Shown here: positions 1-6,432 of the stretch, in pieces
Layout: the number at the start of each line of letters is the position of its first letter
How positions within the stretch are numbered: the first letter of the stretch is position 1
NCBI GenBank assembly: GCA_023145575.1
Contig: JAGLDN010000223.1
Location: 1 to 7,677, forward strand
Source of the DNA: Psychromonas sp.
Lineage (GTDB): Bacteria; Pseudomonadota; Gammaproteobacteria; Enterobacterales; Psychromonadaceae
DNA: 7,677 bases
Reading direction: 5' to 3'
Made by a program: the position numbers and the translations under genes
The notes under the pieces: model-generated
Told to the model about the DNA's origin: nothing
Databases searched by the model: none
Seen by the model: the letters and a program-made list of their open reading frames with translations, nothing else

Positions 1-20
1 AACAACGCGCCTTGGTACTA

Positions 21-81
21 GTTGCATTTTTCTGATTGTTGGGCATGAGCCTGACAAAGCATTTTTGCGTCATATGGGTAT
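21..81 (+). repeat. R2 intergenic repeat, copy A
   Basis: This segment begins GTTGC, contains TTCTGAT and a GCATGAGCCTG block, and ends in CATTTTTG followed by CGTCATATGGGTAT. The same order of blocks, with small gaps, occurs at 6433-6497, and the right half recurs at 5340-5375. All three copies lie on the plus strand and none is inside a coding region. No open frame or transposase accompanies it, so a small non-autonomous dispersed repeat is the best description. The left boundary is uncertain because the similarity fades toward position 1. Confidence 0.55.
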
Positions 82-101
82 TTTTGGCGTCATATGGGTA
101 T
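61..101 (+). repeat. Tandem duplication of the R2 right end
   Basis: The 15-mer GCGTCATATGGGTAT is present exactly at 67-81 and again at 87-101, a period of 20 bases. The preceding ATTTTTG is also duplicated (61-67 and 80-86), with one extra G in the second unit. The second unit runs directly into the left end of the R1 repeat, so the two repeat families are fused here. Slipped-strand duplication or insertion of one element next to the other could produce this. Confidence 0.8.
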
Positions 102-270
102 ATAATACCATTTTCAATAAATAATATTTTTATTTTACAGTTTAAAATAACTTACTAGCGTGTTGTAAGTTTCGTAAGGGGAATGGTCATTTACATCAAA
201 TTACGTCTTGAATTAAGGTGCTTTTCCTTCGTAAAATTTAGATCAAATAATTTATGTCATTGGTATTAAA
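98..270. repeat. R1 MITE-like repeat, copy 1 (left of hemL)
   Basis: The left 41 bases (98-138), starting GTATATAATACCA, match 1770-1810 at about 36 of 41 positions. The right part carries an exact shared 14-mer, GTAAAATTTAGATC (231-244, again at 1899-1912), within a 35-base block that matches at about 27 positions. The right end, ATTGGTATTAAA, is an imperfect inverted copy of the left end TATAATACCA. A length of about 170 bp, inverted ends, no coding capacity and a second copy nearby fit a miniature inverted-repeat element. The centre differs strongly between copies. No clear target-site duplication can be named. Confidence 0.65.
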
Positions 271-348
271 TAAAACGAATATTATCTCTGCTTTTTTAAA
301 TCTGCTATATTTCCGAAAACTGTCATCATTATTAATTAGGATCTTTTC

Positions 349-1629
349 ATGAATAATTCTCAACGCCTTTTTGATCGAGCTAAATTCATCATTCCTGGTG
401 GTGTAAACTCGCCTGTTCGGGCATTTAATGGCGTCGGTGGCGCCCCATTATTTATCGAACGCGCACTCGATGCATATATTTTTGATGTTGATAAAAATAA
501 ATATATTGATTATGTCGGATCTTGGGGGGTGATGATTTTAGGACACAACAACCCTTTAATCAAAAAAGCGGTTTCCCAAGCTACTGAAAATGGTTTAAGT
601 TTTGGTGCGCCCACTGAAATTGAAGTGCTTATGGCTGAAAAAGTTTGCCGCCTTGTGCCATCAATGGAACAAATACGCATGGTGAGCTCAGGTACAGAAG
701 CGACCATGAGCGCGATCCGATTAGCACGCGGTTATACAAATAGAGATAAAATATTAAAATTTGAAGGCTGCTATCATGGACATGCAGATCCGCTATTGGT
801 AAAAGCTGGCTCGGGTACATTAACATTAGGTCAACCAAGTTCACTGGGTGTCCCTGCTGACTTTGCTAAGCATACACTCTGTGCAACTTTCAATGATTTA
901 GCAAGTGTTAAATCTTTATTTACAGAATATAAAGAGCAAATTTCATGCGTCATCGTTGAGCCTGTAGCAGGCAACATGAATTGTATTCCTCCTGCTGAAG
1001 GTTTTTTACAGGGCTTGCGGCAAATATGTGATGACAATGGCGCATTACTTATTTTTGACGAAGTAATGACAGGCTTTCGCGTTGCATTAGGTGGCGCACA
1101 AGCGCATTATCAAATAAAACCCGATTTAACGACGTTAGGTAAAGTTATTGGGGGGGGAATGCCTGTTGGTGCATTTGGTGGCGCAAAAAAAATAATGCAA
1201 TATATCGCGCCAACGGGGCCTGTTTACCAAGCAGGGACACTCTCAGGCAATCCAATTGCAATGCATGCAGGTTTAGCTGCACTAAATGCACTTGAAACAT
1301 CAAAATATGAACAACTTGCCCTAAAAACAGAAACATTAGCACTTGGTTTACAGTGTGTTGCAAATGAAGAGGGTATCCCACTGGCTGTAAATTATGTCGG
1401 TGGTATGTTTGGTTTCTTCTTTACTAGCGAAAAACAAGTGACACATTTTTCTCAAGTCTGCGCATGTAATCTTAATCGATTTAAAAAGTTTTTCCAATTG
1501 ATGTTAGCACAAGGTATTTACTTAGCACCTTCTACATTTGAAGCTGGTTTTTTATCGTTAGCCCATACCGATAAAGATATTGAAGATACACTCAAAGCTG
1601 CTAAAAAGGCCTTTTCACAGCTTAGGTAA
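349..1629 (+). CDS. hemL: Glutamate-1-semialdehyde 2,1-aminomutase
   Basis: This PLP-dependent cytosolic enzyme converts glutamate-1-semialdehyde to 5-aminolevulinate, the last step of the C5 route into haem and other tetrapyrroles. The 426-residue protein is very close to E. coli HemL along its whole length and, as I recall that protein, equal in size. Visible landmarks are PGGVNSPVRAF near the N-terminus (residues 16-26), SSGTEATM (113-120) for cofactor phosphate binding, CYHGHAD (141-147), DEVMTGFR (237-244) with the aspartate that contacts the PLP ring nitrogen, and LGKVIGGG with the Schiff-base lysine at residue 265. The ATG at 349 follows an AGGAT ribosome-binding site (338-342) and matches the family start. 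A TATATT at 306-311 could be a -10 box, but no convincing -35 accompanies it. The gene stands alone, between two same-orientation R1 repeats. Confidence 0.98.
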   Translation: MNNSQRLFDRAKFIIPGGVNSPVRAFNGVGGAPLFIERALDAYIFDVDKNKYIDYVGSWGVMILGHNNPLIKKAVSQATENGLSFGAPTEIEVLMAEKVCRLVPSMEQIRMVSSGTEATMSAIRLARGYTNRDKILKFEGCYHGHADPLLVKAGSGTLTLGQPSSLGVPADFAKHTLCATFNDLASVKSLFTEYKEQISCVIVEPVAGNMNCIPPAEGFLQGLRQICDDNGALLIFDEVMTGFRVALGGAQAHYQIKPDLTTLGKVIGGGMPVGAFGGAKKIMQYIAPTGPVYQAGTLSGNPIAMHAGLAALNALETSKYEQLALKTETLALGLQCVANEEGIPLAVNYVGGMFGFFFTSEKQVTHFSQVCACNLNRFKKFFQLMLAQGIYLAPSTFEAGFLSLAHTDKDIEDTLKAAKKAFSQLR

Positions 1630-1769
1630 ATAGCCAACACATAAAATAAAGATTTTAATGTTTAACTGTCGCGCCAAGTCGAAATTTTAAACGACCTAAA
1701 TTGGAGCAAGTCGTCGCGGGGCGTAAGGATCGAAACCAGCTATACGTTTAACCTTCTAAAAGTGAATAA
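1630..1769. other. Gene-free 3' flank of hemL with a GC-richer block
   Basis: No gene is supported here. The stretch 1667-1740 is about half G+C, clearly richer than the surrounding intergenic DNA, and is bracketed by two direct copies of GTTTAAC (1660-1666 and 1746-1752). AAGTCG also occurs twice inside it. There is no strong hairpin followed by a T-run, so no standard hemL terminator is visible. On the minus strand a frame stays open through most of the block but has no start codon and begins just after an in-frame stop, so it is not called. A worn remnant of a mobile or repeated sequence is possible. Confidence 0.4.
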
Positions 1770-1940
1770 GTATATAATACCAATTACAATAAATTATTTT
1801 TCTATTTTACTGCTTAAAGCACTTACTTTCGAGCTGTTTTTACAATAAAAACAGTTCCTTATATTAACGTCTACATTGAATAAAGCTGTTTCCCGTGAGT
1901 AAAATTTAGATCGCATCCTTAATGTAATTGGTATAATTAA
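1770..1940. repeat. R1 MITE-like repeat, copy 2 (right of hemL)
   Basis: This is the second copy of the element at 98-270, in the same orientation. Its terminal inverted repeats are better kept: ATAATACCAATTAC at 1774-1787 against GTAATTGGTATAAT at 1924-1937, which pair at 13 of 14 positions. Shared blocks with copy 1 are the left 41 bases, ACTTACT in the middle, and the exact GTAAAATTTAGATC (1899-1912) near the right end. The centre holds a long hairpin that copy 1 lacks. It has no coding capacity. Confidence 0.7.
1831..1857. other. Strong hairpin inside R1 copy 2
   Basis: GAGCTGTTTTTA (1831-1842) and TAAAAACAGTTC (1846-1857) pair over 12 positions, 11 Watson-Crick and one G-U, around a CAA loop. 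The inner nine pairs are perfect. The stem carries T-runs and A-runs itself, but no T-run follows on either strand, so this is not a textbook intrinsic terminator. It lies about 200 bases past the hemL stop and could still slow or end transcription, which is inference only. Confidence 0.6.
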
Positions 1941-2112
1941 CATTTTTAATTAATTTTACCGACAAACGATTATTTAGCTGATCTTTGCTAGCTAGAATGT
2001 TGCGCATTGATCTGACCTCTCAACTAAAATGGGCCATTGCATCTTCTCGTTACTTGGGATCCTTGGCTTTTTACTTGAATGTGATAGCTTAGTAAAATAT
2101 ATCTTGAGTGCT
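1941..2112. other. Intergenic DNA upstream of the parC promoter
   Basis: I see no gene, RNA or clear operator in this stretch. One local similarity is worth recording: the 20 bases at 1997-2016, beginning ATGTTGCGC and containing TCTGA, match 6431-6450, at the left end of an R2 copy, at 16 of 20 positions. This may be a decayed fragment of the same repeat family. Confidence 0.35.
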
Positions 2113-2140
2113 TTGCACTTGGATTGATTAAGAGTATAAT
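2113..2140 (+). promoter_or_regulatory. Probable sigma-70 promoter of parC-plsC
   Basis: TTGCAC at 2113-2118 is a close match to the -35 consensus, and TATAAT at 2135-2140 is a perfect -10 box, with 16 bases between them. The expected start of transcription, near 2147, would leave a short leader of about 28 bases before the parC ATG at 2175. It is the best promoter match I found in the window. No operator-like palindrome overlaps it. Confidence 0.65.
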
Positions 2141-2174
2141 TCGTTCAATTACTATTAATAAGGAAAGCCTGTAG

Positions 2175-4433
2175 ATGAGTGTTGCACAAGATCTAAGTTT
2201 AGAGGGGATAGAAGTGCTTACTTTTGCAAAGTTTACTGAAGAGGCTTACTTAAATTACTCTATGTATGTCATCATGGATCGCGCACTGCCCCATATAGGT
2301 GATGGTCTCAAACCGGTTCAGCGTCGTATCATCTATGCAATGTCTGAACTTGGGCTTTCTGCACTCTCCAAACATAAAAAATCAGCTCGCACTGTAGGTG
2401 ACGTACTTGGTAAATATCACCCTCATGGTGACAGCGCCTGTTATGAGGCCATGGTATTAATGGCGCAGCCTTTTTCATATCGATACCCGCTGATTGACGG
2501 GCAAGGCAACTGGGGCGCGCCTGACGATCCAAAATCATTCGCAGCAATGCGTTATACTGAGTCGCGTTTATCTGCATTTTCTGAATTATTACTCGCTGAA
2601 ATTGGCAAAGGTACAACCGATTGGAAACCCAATTTTGATGGAACCTTAAATGAGCCAGAATTACTTCCAGCACGTTTGCCGCATATTTTACTCAATGGCA
2701 TTACAGGTATTGCTGTCGGTATGGCAACCGATATTCCCCCGCATAATGTACGCGAAGTTGCCAATGCTTGTATTCATTTAATTGAAAAGCCTAAAGCGAC
2801 TCTGCAAGAGTTGTTAATCTTTGTGCAAGGTCCTGATTACCCGACTGAAGCTGAAATCATCACTCCTGCTAGTGAAATAAACAAAATATATGAAACTGGT
2901 CGAGGTAGTTTTAAAAGTCGTGCTGTTTACGGTATTGAAAATGGCGAAATTATTATTTCAGCGCTACCGCATCGTGTCTCAGGCGGAAAAATATTAAAAG
3001 AGATAGCCAAGCAAATGACGGATAAAAAACTGCCGATGGTTGCTGATTTGCGCGATGAATCTGATCGATACAATCCAACGCGTTTGGTTATAGTCTCTCG
3101 GTCTAACCGCGTTGATCTTGAAGCGTTAATGAATCATTTGTTTGCATCAACTGATTTAGAGGTGAATCATAAGGTAAATCTTAATATGATCGGGCTTGAT
3201 AAACGTCCACAGGTGAAAGGTTTGCTAAAAATACTCACCGAATGGCTTGTTTATCGTAAATTAACCGTACGACGACGATTACAATTTAGGCTTGATAAAA
3301 TAGAAGCTCGGTTGCATTTACTTGAAGGCTTATTGGTTGCTTACTTAAACATTGATGAAGTCATTGAGATTATTCGCACCTTCGATGATGCTAAGGCAGA
3401 GTTAATGGCTCGCTTTAATTTATCAGATGTGCAAGCACATGCAATTTTAGAGATTAAACTCCGCCAGCTTGCAAAGCTTGAAGAAATTCAAATTAGAGCA
3501 GAAATGGAGGCGCTTTCTATTGAAAAAGAAAAGCTTGTTTTACTGCTTAGCTCTGATAATCGCTTAAATACATTGATAAAAAAAGAAATTAAAGCGGATG
3601 CGCAAAAATACGGGGATGATCGGCGAAGTCCTTTAGTCGAGCGAAATGAAGCAAAAGCCCTAAGTGAAAAAGAACTCGTGCCAAGCGAGCCCGTGACTGT
3701 TATTTTATCAACTCAAGGTTGGGTAAGATCAGCAAAGGGACATGACATAGACGCAACAGCATTAAGCTATAAAGCGGGTGATGAGTATTTGGCAAGCATT
3801 AATGGCAAAAGTAATCAAAGCTGTATTTTCTTTGATAATACAGGTCGAGCCTATTCACTGGACATTCACTCCCTCCCCTCTGCTCGCTCGCAAGGTGAAC
3901 CATTAACTGGGCGCTTTAATCAAAATAACCGCAACCCTTTTGTCAATATGTTAATCGGCGAAGCAAATGATCGCTTTATTTTAAGCAGTGATAATGGTTA
4001 TGGTTTTATTGGGAAATTTTCAGATATCAATAGTCGACATAAAAACGGCAAGCCTGTTATCAAATTAGCAGAAAATGCGGAATTAATTCCACCATATAAA
4101 CTAAGTGAACAAAATGATGATCTTTGCTTGATAATTAGTAATGAAGGTCGAATGTTAATTTTCCCTGTGAATAAATTGCCCAGCTTAAGTCGAGGCAAGG
4201 GTAACAAAATGATTAACATTCCTAAAGCGAAAGCCGTTAGCCGAGATGAATTTGTGACAATGTTAAAAATCATACCGATAAATAGCGCAGTGACATTGTA
4301 CGCAGGAAAGCGTACATTAACGCTTAAAGTAACAGATTTAGCACATTATCAAGGTGAACGTGGTCGTCGCGGGAATAAATTACCAAGAGGATTACAACGT
4401 GTCGATAAAATTGAAGTGCAGGTCAAGTCTTAG
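2175..4433 (+). CDS. parC: DNA topoisomerase IV subunit A
   Basis: ParC forms the DNA breakage-reunion half of topoisomerase IV, a ParC2ParE2 enzyme that unlinks daughter chromosomes and relaxes supercoils using ATP hydrolysed by ParE. The 752-residue product matches E. coli ParC throughout and has the same length as I recall it. The winged-helix and tower part comes first, with PVQRR (47-51), the GDVLGKYHPHGDSACYE block (about 75-91) and the catalytic tyrosine in AAMRYTES at residue 127. The N-terminus is seven residues longer than in E. coli, so 127 corresponds to Tyr120 there. The C-terminal third is the DNA-wrapping beta-pinwheel domain, with GWVRSAKGHDID and RGKGNK segments. Ser87 and Glu91, the usual quinolone-resistance positions, are wild type. 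An AAGGAA site (2160-2165) supports this ATG. plsC follows after 29 bases. parE is not in the window. Confidence 0.98.
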   Translation: MSVAQDLSLEGIEVLTFAKFTEEAYLNYSMYVIMDRALPHIGDGLKPVQRRIIYAMSELGLSALSKHKKSARTVGDVLGKYHPHGDSACYEAMVLMAQPFSYRYPLIDGQGNWGAPDDPKSFAAMRYTESRLSAFSELLLAEIGKGTTDWKPNFDGTLNEPELLPARLPHILLNGITGIAVGMATDIPPHNVREVANACIHLIEKPKATLQELLIFVQGPDYPTEAEIITPASEINKIYETGRGSFKSRAVYGIENGEIIISALPHRVSGGKILKEIAKQMTDKKLPMVADLRDESDRYNPTRLVIVSRSNRVDLEALMNHLFASTDLEVNHKVNLNMIGLDKRPQVKGLLKILTEWLVYRKLTVRRRLQFRLDKIEARLHLLEGLLVAYLNIDEVIEIIRTFDDAKAELMARFNLSDVQAHAILEIKLRQLAKLEEIQIRAEMEALSIEKEKLVLLLSSDNRLNTLIKKEIKADAQKYGDDRRSPLVERNEAKALSEKELVPSEPVTVILSTQGWVRSAKGHDIDATALSYKAGDEYLASINGKSNQSCIFFDNTGRAYSLDIHSLPSARSQGEPLTGRFNQNNRNPFVNMLIGEANDRFILSSDNGYGFIGKFSDINSRHKNGKPVIKLAENAELIPPYKLSEQNDDLCLIISNEGRMLIFPVNKLPSLSRGKGNKMINIPKAKAVSRDEFVTMLKIIPINSAVTLYAGKRTLTLKVTDLAHYQGERGRRGNKLPRGLQRVDKIEVQVKS

Positions 4434-4462
4434 TCTTTTCCATATATGAGTACAATAAAAAT

Positions 4463-5206
4463 ATGTTAGCTATTATTCGAATTATTTTAATAACAATATG
4501 CATTATATTGATGAGTGTTTATTCTTTTTTTTATTGCTTAATGAGCCCAAGAAACCCTAAAAACACTTATCATTTTGCTATGTTATTTGCAAAAATGTCT
4601 AAAATTGTAGGACTTAACGTTATCTATCGAGTTCCCAAAGTAGCAAGAAATTATGGCTCAGTTATTTATCTTGCTAATCATCAAAACAATGTAGATATGT
4701 TAACTACAACAGGCGCAGTACAACCTGGATCAGTGACTATGGGCAAAAAAAGCCTCGTTTTGATACCATTTTTTGGTATTATCTATTACTTGACGGGTAA
4801 CATATTAATTGACAGAGGTAATAAACATAAATCACGTAGTACGATGGATGCGGTTGTGGATCAAATTAAAAAAAAGAAATTAGGTGTTTGGATCTTCCCA
4901 GAAGGCACACGTAGCAACGGACGCGGTTTGCTACCCTTTAAAATGGGCGCATTTCATATGGCGTTAAAAGCTAAAGTCAATATCGTGCCAACTGTTATCT
5001 CGAATACGCACAATCAAATACAATTAAATCGCTGGACAAATGGTGATGTTATCGTTGAAATGATGCCCCCTATTGATGTGAGTAAATATAATAAAAATGA
5101 TATTAGAAAGTTAATGGAAGATTGCCATGAAATAATGATTAATAAATTTGATCAGCTAAATAAGGAAGTTAGGCGGCCTATTGAAAATAATAACAATCCC
5201 GATTAA
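4463..5206 (+). CDS. plsC: 1-acyl-sn-glycerol-3-phosphate acyltransferase
   Basis: PlsC adds the second acyl chain to lysophosphatidic acid, giving phosphatidic acid, the precursor of membrane phospholipids, at the inner face of the cytoplasmic membrane. The 247-residue protein has a hydrophobic N-terminal anchor (about residues 4-26), then the acyltransferase motifs: NHQNNVD with catalytic His73 and Asp78, GKKSLVLIPFFG (94-105), and FPEGTR (145-150), which binds the substrate phosphate. A further PLP-like turn is replaced by IVPTVIS, as in the enterobacterial enzyme. The start aligns with E. coli PlsC. Upstream bases lack a good ribosome-binding site (only a GAG at 4448-4450), which suggests reliance on translation from parC, 29 bases ahead, with no terminator between them. 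The same parC-plsC order is known in E. coli. Confidence 0.96.
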   Translation: MLAIIRIILITICIILMSVYSFFYCLMSPRNPKNTYHFAMLFAKMSKIVGLNVIYRVPKVARNYGSVIYLANHQNNVDMLTTTGAVQPGSVTMGKKSLVLIPFFGIIYYLTGNILIDRGNKHKSRSTMDAVVDQIKKKKLGVWIFPEGTRSNGRGLLPFKMGAFHMALKAKVNIVPTVISNTHNQIQLNRWTNGDVIVEMMPPIDVSKYNKNDIRKLMEDCHEIMINKFDQLNKEVRRPIENNNNPD

Positions 5207-5261
5207 TAAAATTAACAATGTCTATCGCTATGGTAAATCTAAAATTTTATAAGCAACTAAA

Positions 5262-5284
5262 GATATTATATTTTGTATAATATC
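5262..5284. other. Perfect AT-rich inverted repeat after plsC
   Basis: GATATTATA (5262-5270) and TATAATATC (5276-5284) are exact reverse complements separated by TTTTG. The right arm contains TATAAT, which could equally be a -10 box (5276-5281), although no good -35 is found 16-18 bases upstream. There is no T-run after the stem, so a terminator is unlikely. In DNA this AT-rich, a nine-base palindrome may be chance. A perfect TTGACA (5288-5293) follows immediately but has no matching -10 at a normal distance. Confidence 0.4.
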
Positions 5285-5339
5285 CATTTGACATAAAATC
5301 GCTTTATCAGGCTTTAGTTCGGATATAACATTTCGTTTT

Positions 5340-5375
5340 GTGCCGCATTTTTCATTTTTACTTTACATGGGTATA
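5340..5375 (+). repeat. R2 intergenic repeat, right-half copy
   Basis: The block from GTGCC through TTTTTC, ATTTTTAC and on to ACATGGGTATA aligns base by base with 6461-6497, with one gap and a handful of substitutions. It is a more diverged, shorter copy of the R2 family than those at 21-81 and 6433-6497. It lies on the same strand as they do and sits immediately ahead of an AAAAGGAAG ribosome-binding-like site. Confidence 0.5.
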
Positions 5376-5401
5376 AAAGGAAGTCGATAATGAAAAATTA
5401 G
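5375..5401 (+). other. Ribosome-binding site and ATG followed at once by a stop
   Basis: AAAAGGAAG (5375-5383) stands seven bases ahead of an ATG (5390-5392), an arrangement typical of a real start. The frame reads Met-Lys-Asn and then TAG (5399-5401). Together with the R2 copy just upstream, this resembles the leader of the lipoprotein gene at 6521, where R2 is also followed by a purine-rich site and ATGAAAAAA. It may be the remains of a deleted gene, a minimal start-stop leader, or coincidence. Confidence 0.25.
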
Positions 5402-5495
5402 CCGTTATGGTAGATAAACATTAATACGATAAGTTTTATAATTAAAAAATATTACGTTTACACCTGTGATATCAAGCATAAATAAGGGAAATATA

Positions 5496-5804
5496 ATGCA
5501 AAAAATAGATGTCCAAAAAGAACTCGAAGCACTTCGTGCAGAAATTGATTTATTTAAAAAAGAACAAAAATCACAAGGATCCACCATAAACACAAATATA
5601 AAAGAAAAAGTCTCTGAGTCAGAAGCAAAACTAAAAGAAAAAAAAGAAGAGGTGATTTCTACATTAAAAACGGGTGCATCGAATACACAAGAAAGCATGA
5701 GTAATTTAATTGACACAATACAAAGCGATTATAAGAAAATTTCCACTACGTCTCTTATTACTATTTTTGTTTTGGGCGCTGTTGTAGGACGCTTATTAAA
5801 ATAA
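5496..5804 (+). CDS. Small tail-anchored coiled-coil protein, YqjD/ElaB (DUF883)-like
   Basis: The 102-residue product has a highly charged, helical N-terminal part (about 4-80) rich in Lys and Glu with coiled-coil character, then one hydrophobic segment (about 84-100) containing a GxxxG pattern (Gly94 and Gly98) and ending RLLK. This shape fits the YqjD/ElaB/YgaM family, whose E. coli members sit in the inner membrane by a C-terminal helix and bind ribosomes in stationary phase. The downstream YqjE-like gene supports the assignment. The tail lacks the double arginine I recall in E. coli YqjD, so the match is distant and function is inferred. A GTG at 5466 would add ten residues, but the ATG at 5496 has AAGGGA close upstream (from 5487) and is preferred. 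Confidence 0.7.
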   Translation: MQKIDVQKELEALRAEIDLFKKEQKSQGSTINTNIKEKVSESEAKLKEKKEEVISTLKTGASNTQESMSNLIDTIQSDYKKISTTSLITIFVLGAVVGRLLK

Positions 5805-5820
5805 ATATAAAGGATTATTT

Positions 5821-6267
5821 ATGAGTGACATTCTTAATGCTAAAATAAAGCTTTTAATTAAATGCGAAAAAGCACTCTTCGTGCTTGAACTTAAGAAAAA
5901 AATCCGCCAGTTTTCCTTTGTTGGTTTGGCTGTTTTGACAATCTTTTTAGGAGTGATCACGCTTAATATAACGATATTCTTTTATCTTGATACGCGGTAC
6001 AGTGCTTTAGTTTCAACTGCAATATTAACGGGTATTAATATATTCACGTCCTTGATTTTTTTAATTGCCGCTTTAAATCAAACTAGCGGGGCAGAAGCGC
6101 AACCTATAGAAGAAATTCGTGATTTTGCTCGATTACAAATAAAAGATGACTTCAATGAAGCTAAAGATACTGTGACTAAAACAAAACAACATATCGATGT
6201 CTATTTATCAGGATTTAGAAAACTTATGCCTATTATATGCTCAATTATCAACTTTAAAAAGCAATAA
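5821..6267 (+). CDS. YqjE-like (phage holin superfamily) two-helix membrane protein
   Basis: The 148-residue protein has a short charged amphipathic N-terminus (1-30, with CEKALFVLELKKKI), two transmembrane segments (about 31-57 and 62-86) joined by a tight turn, and a charged C-terminal region (about 95-148) that ends in a mildly hydrophobic stretch. This layout is that of the YqjE family, often labelled holin superfamily but chromosomal and not known to lyse cells. Its position 16 bases after a YqjD-like gene is the typical yqjD-yqjE order. AAAGGA (5809-5814) is well spaced from the ATG. The C-terminal extension of about 50 residues appears longer than in E. coli YqjE. No yqjK follows. The biochemical role is unknown. 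Confidence 0.7.
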   Translation: MSDILNAKIKLLIKCEKALFVLELKKKIRQFSFVGLAVLTIFLGVITLNITIFFYLDTRYSALVSTAILTGINIFTSLIFLIAALNQTSGAEAQPIEEIRDFARLQIKDDFNEAKDTVTKTKQHIDVYLSGFRKLMPIICSIINFKKQ

Positions 6268-6319
6268 GATAATTGGCTATTTGAGCCTGTCTCATCGACT
6301 TACTGAAGGTAAAAAATAA

Positions 6320-6364
6320 ATTTATACCGATGTTACTTCGAAATGCAACTTCAGATTGGTAAAT
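6320..6364. repeat. Imperfect inverted repeat in the 6268-6520 gap
   Basis: The segment begins ATTTATACCGATG and ends CAGATTGGTAAAT; its outer arms are imperfect reverse complements once a TA insertion is allowed. Between them are TTACTTCGAAATGCAA and a TTCGAA palindrome. The ends recall the ATACCAAT/ATTGGTAT ends of R1, but the interior differs. It could be a remnant of a related element. No gene is present between 6268 and 6520. Confidence 0.35.
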
Positions 6365-6398
6365 TGTGCTAAGGTACTTAATATAAAATTGCCCTCTC

Positions 6399-6421
6399 GG
6401 TGATTAACTACGTTAATCACC
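6399..6421. other. Perfect 10-bp hairpin
   Basis: GGTGATTAAC (6399-6408) and GTTAATCACC (6412-6421) are exact reverse complements with a TAC loop. No T-run follows on either strand, so it is not a standard terminator. It lies between the inverted repeat at 6320-6364 and the R2 copy at 6433, as if part of a composite intergenic element. A protein-binding palindrome is an alternative that I cannot test. Confidence 0.65.
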
Positions 6422-6432
6422 AAAGCTGACAT

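Noticed and set aside
1..48. Minus-strand ATG near 48 with an open frame to the window edge.
   Set aside because: Only about 16 codons are visible, the ribosome-binding site is poor, and the codons lie in the R2 repeat; too little to call a gene.
2..121. Frame open from the left edge to a TAA at about 119-121, possibly the end of a gene cut by the window.
   Set aside because: It has no start inside the window, runs straight through the R2 tandem repeat and into R1, and the peptide resembles no family I know. The other two forward frames close within 33 bases.
510..1381. Several minus-strand open frames inside hemL.
   Set aside because: They are antisense to a confidently identified, fully conserved gene and have no recognisable product or start signals.
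1660..1752. Integron attC-like site suggested by GTTTAAC at both ends of a structured, GC-richer block.
   Set aside because: The two heptamers are direct copies, whereas attC needs an inverted pair (RYYYAAC and GTTRRRY), and the arms inside do not fold as an attC.
2249..2447. Possible quinolone-resistance substitutions in ParC.
   Set aside because: Ser87 and Glu91, equivalent to E. coli Ser80 and Glu84, are both wild type.
2329..4273. Minus-strand open frames inside parC.
   Set aside because: They are shadows of the parC reading frame; none has family resemblance.
5405..5716. Minus-strand open frame of 103 codons overlapping the YqjD-like gene.
   Set aside because: Its Ser/Phe-rich product is what the reverse of a Lys/Glu-rich coiled coil gives; the plus-strand gene has a good ribosome-binding site and a matching neighbour.
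5821..6267. Prophage holin as evidence of a phage remnant.
   Set aside because: The protein has the YqjE layout and sits after a YqjD-like gene; no other phage gene is present.
6399..6421. Intrinsic terminator for the YqjE-like gene.
   Set aside because: The stem is perfect but no T-run follows on either strand, and it lies more than 130 bases past the stop.
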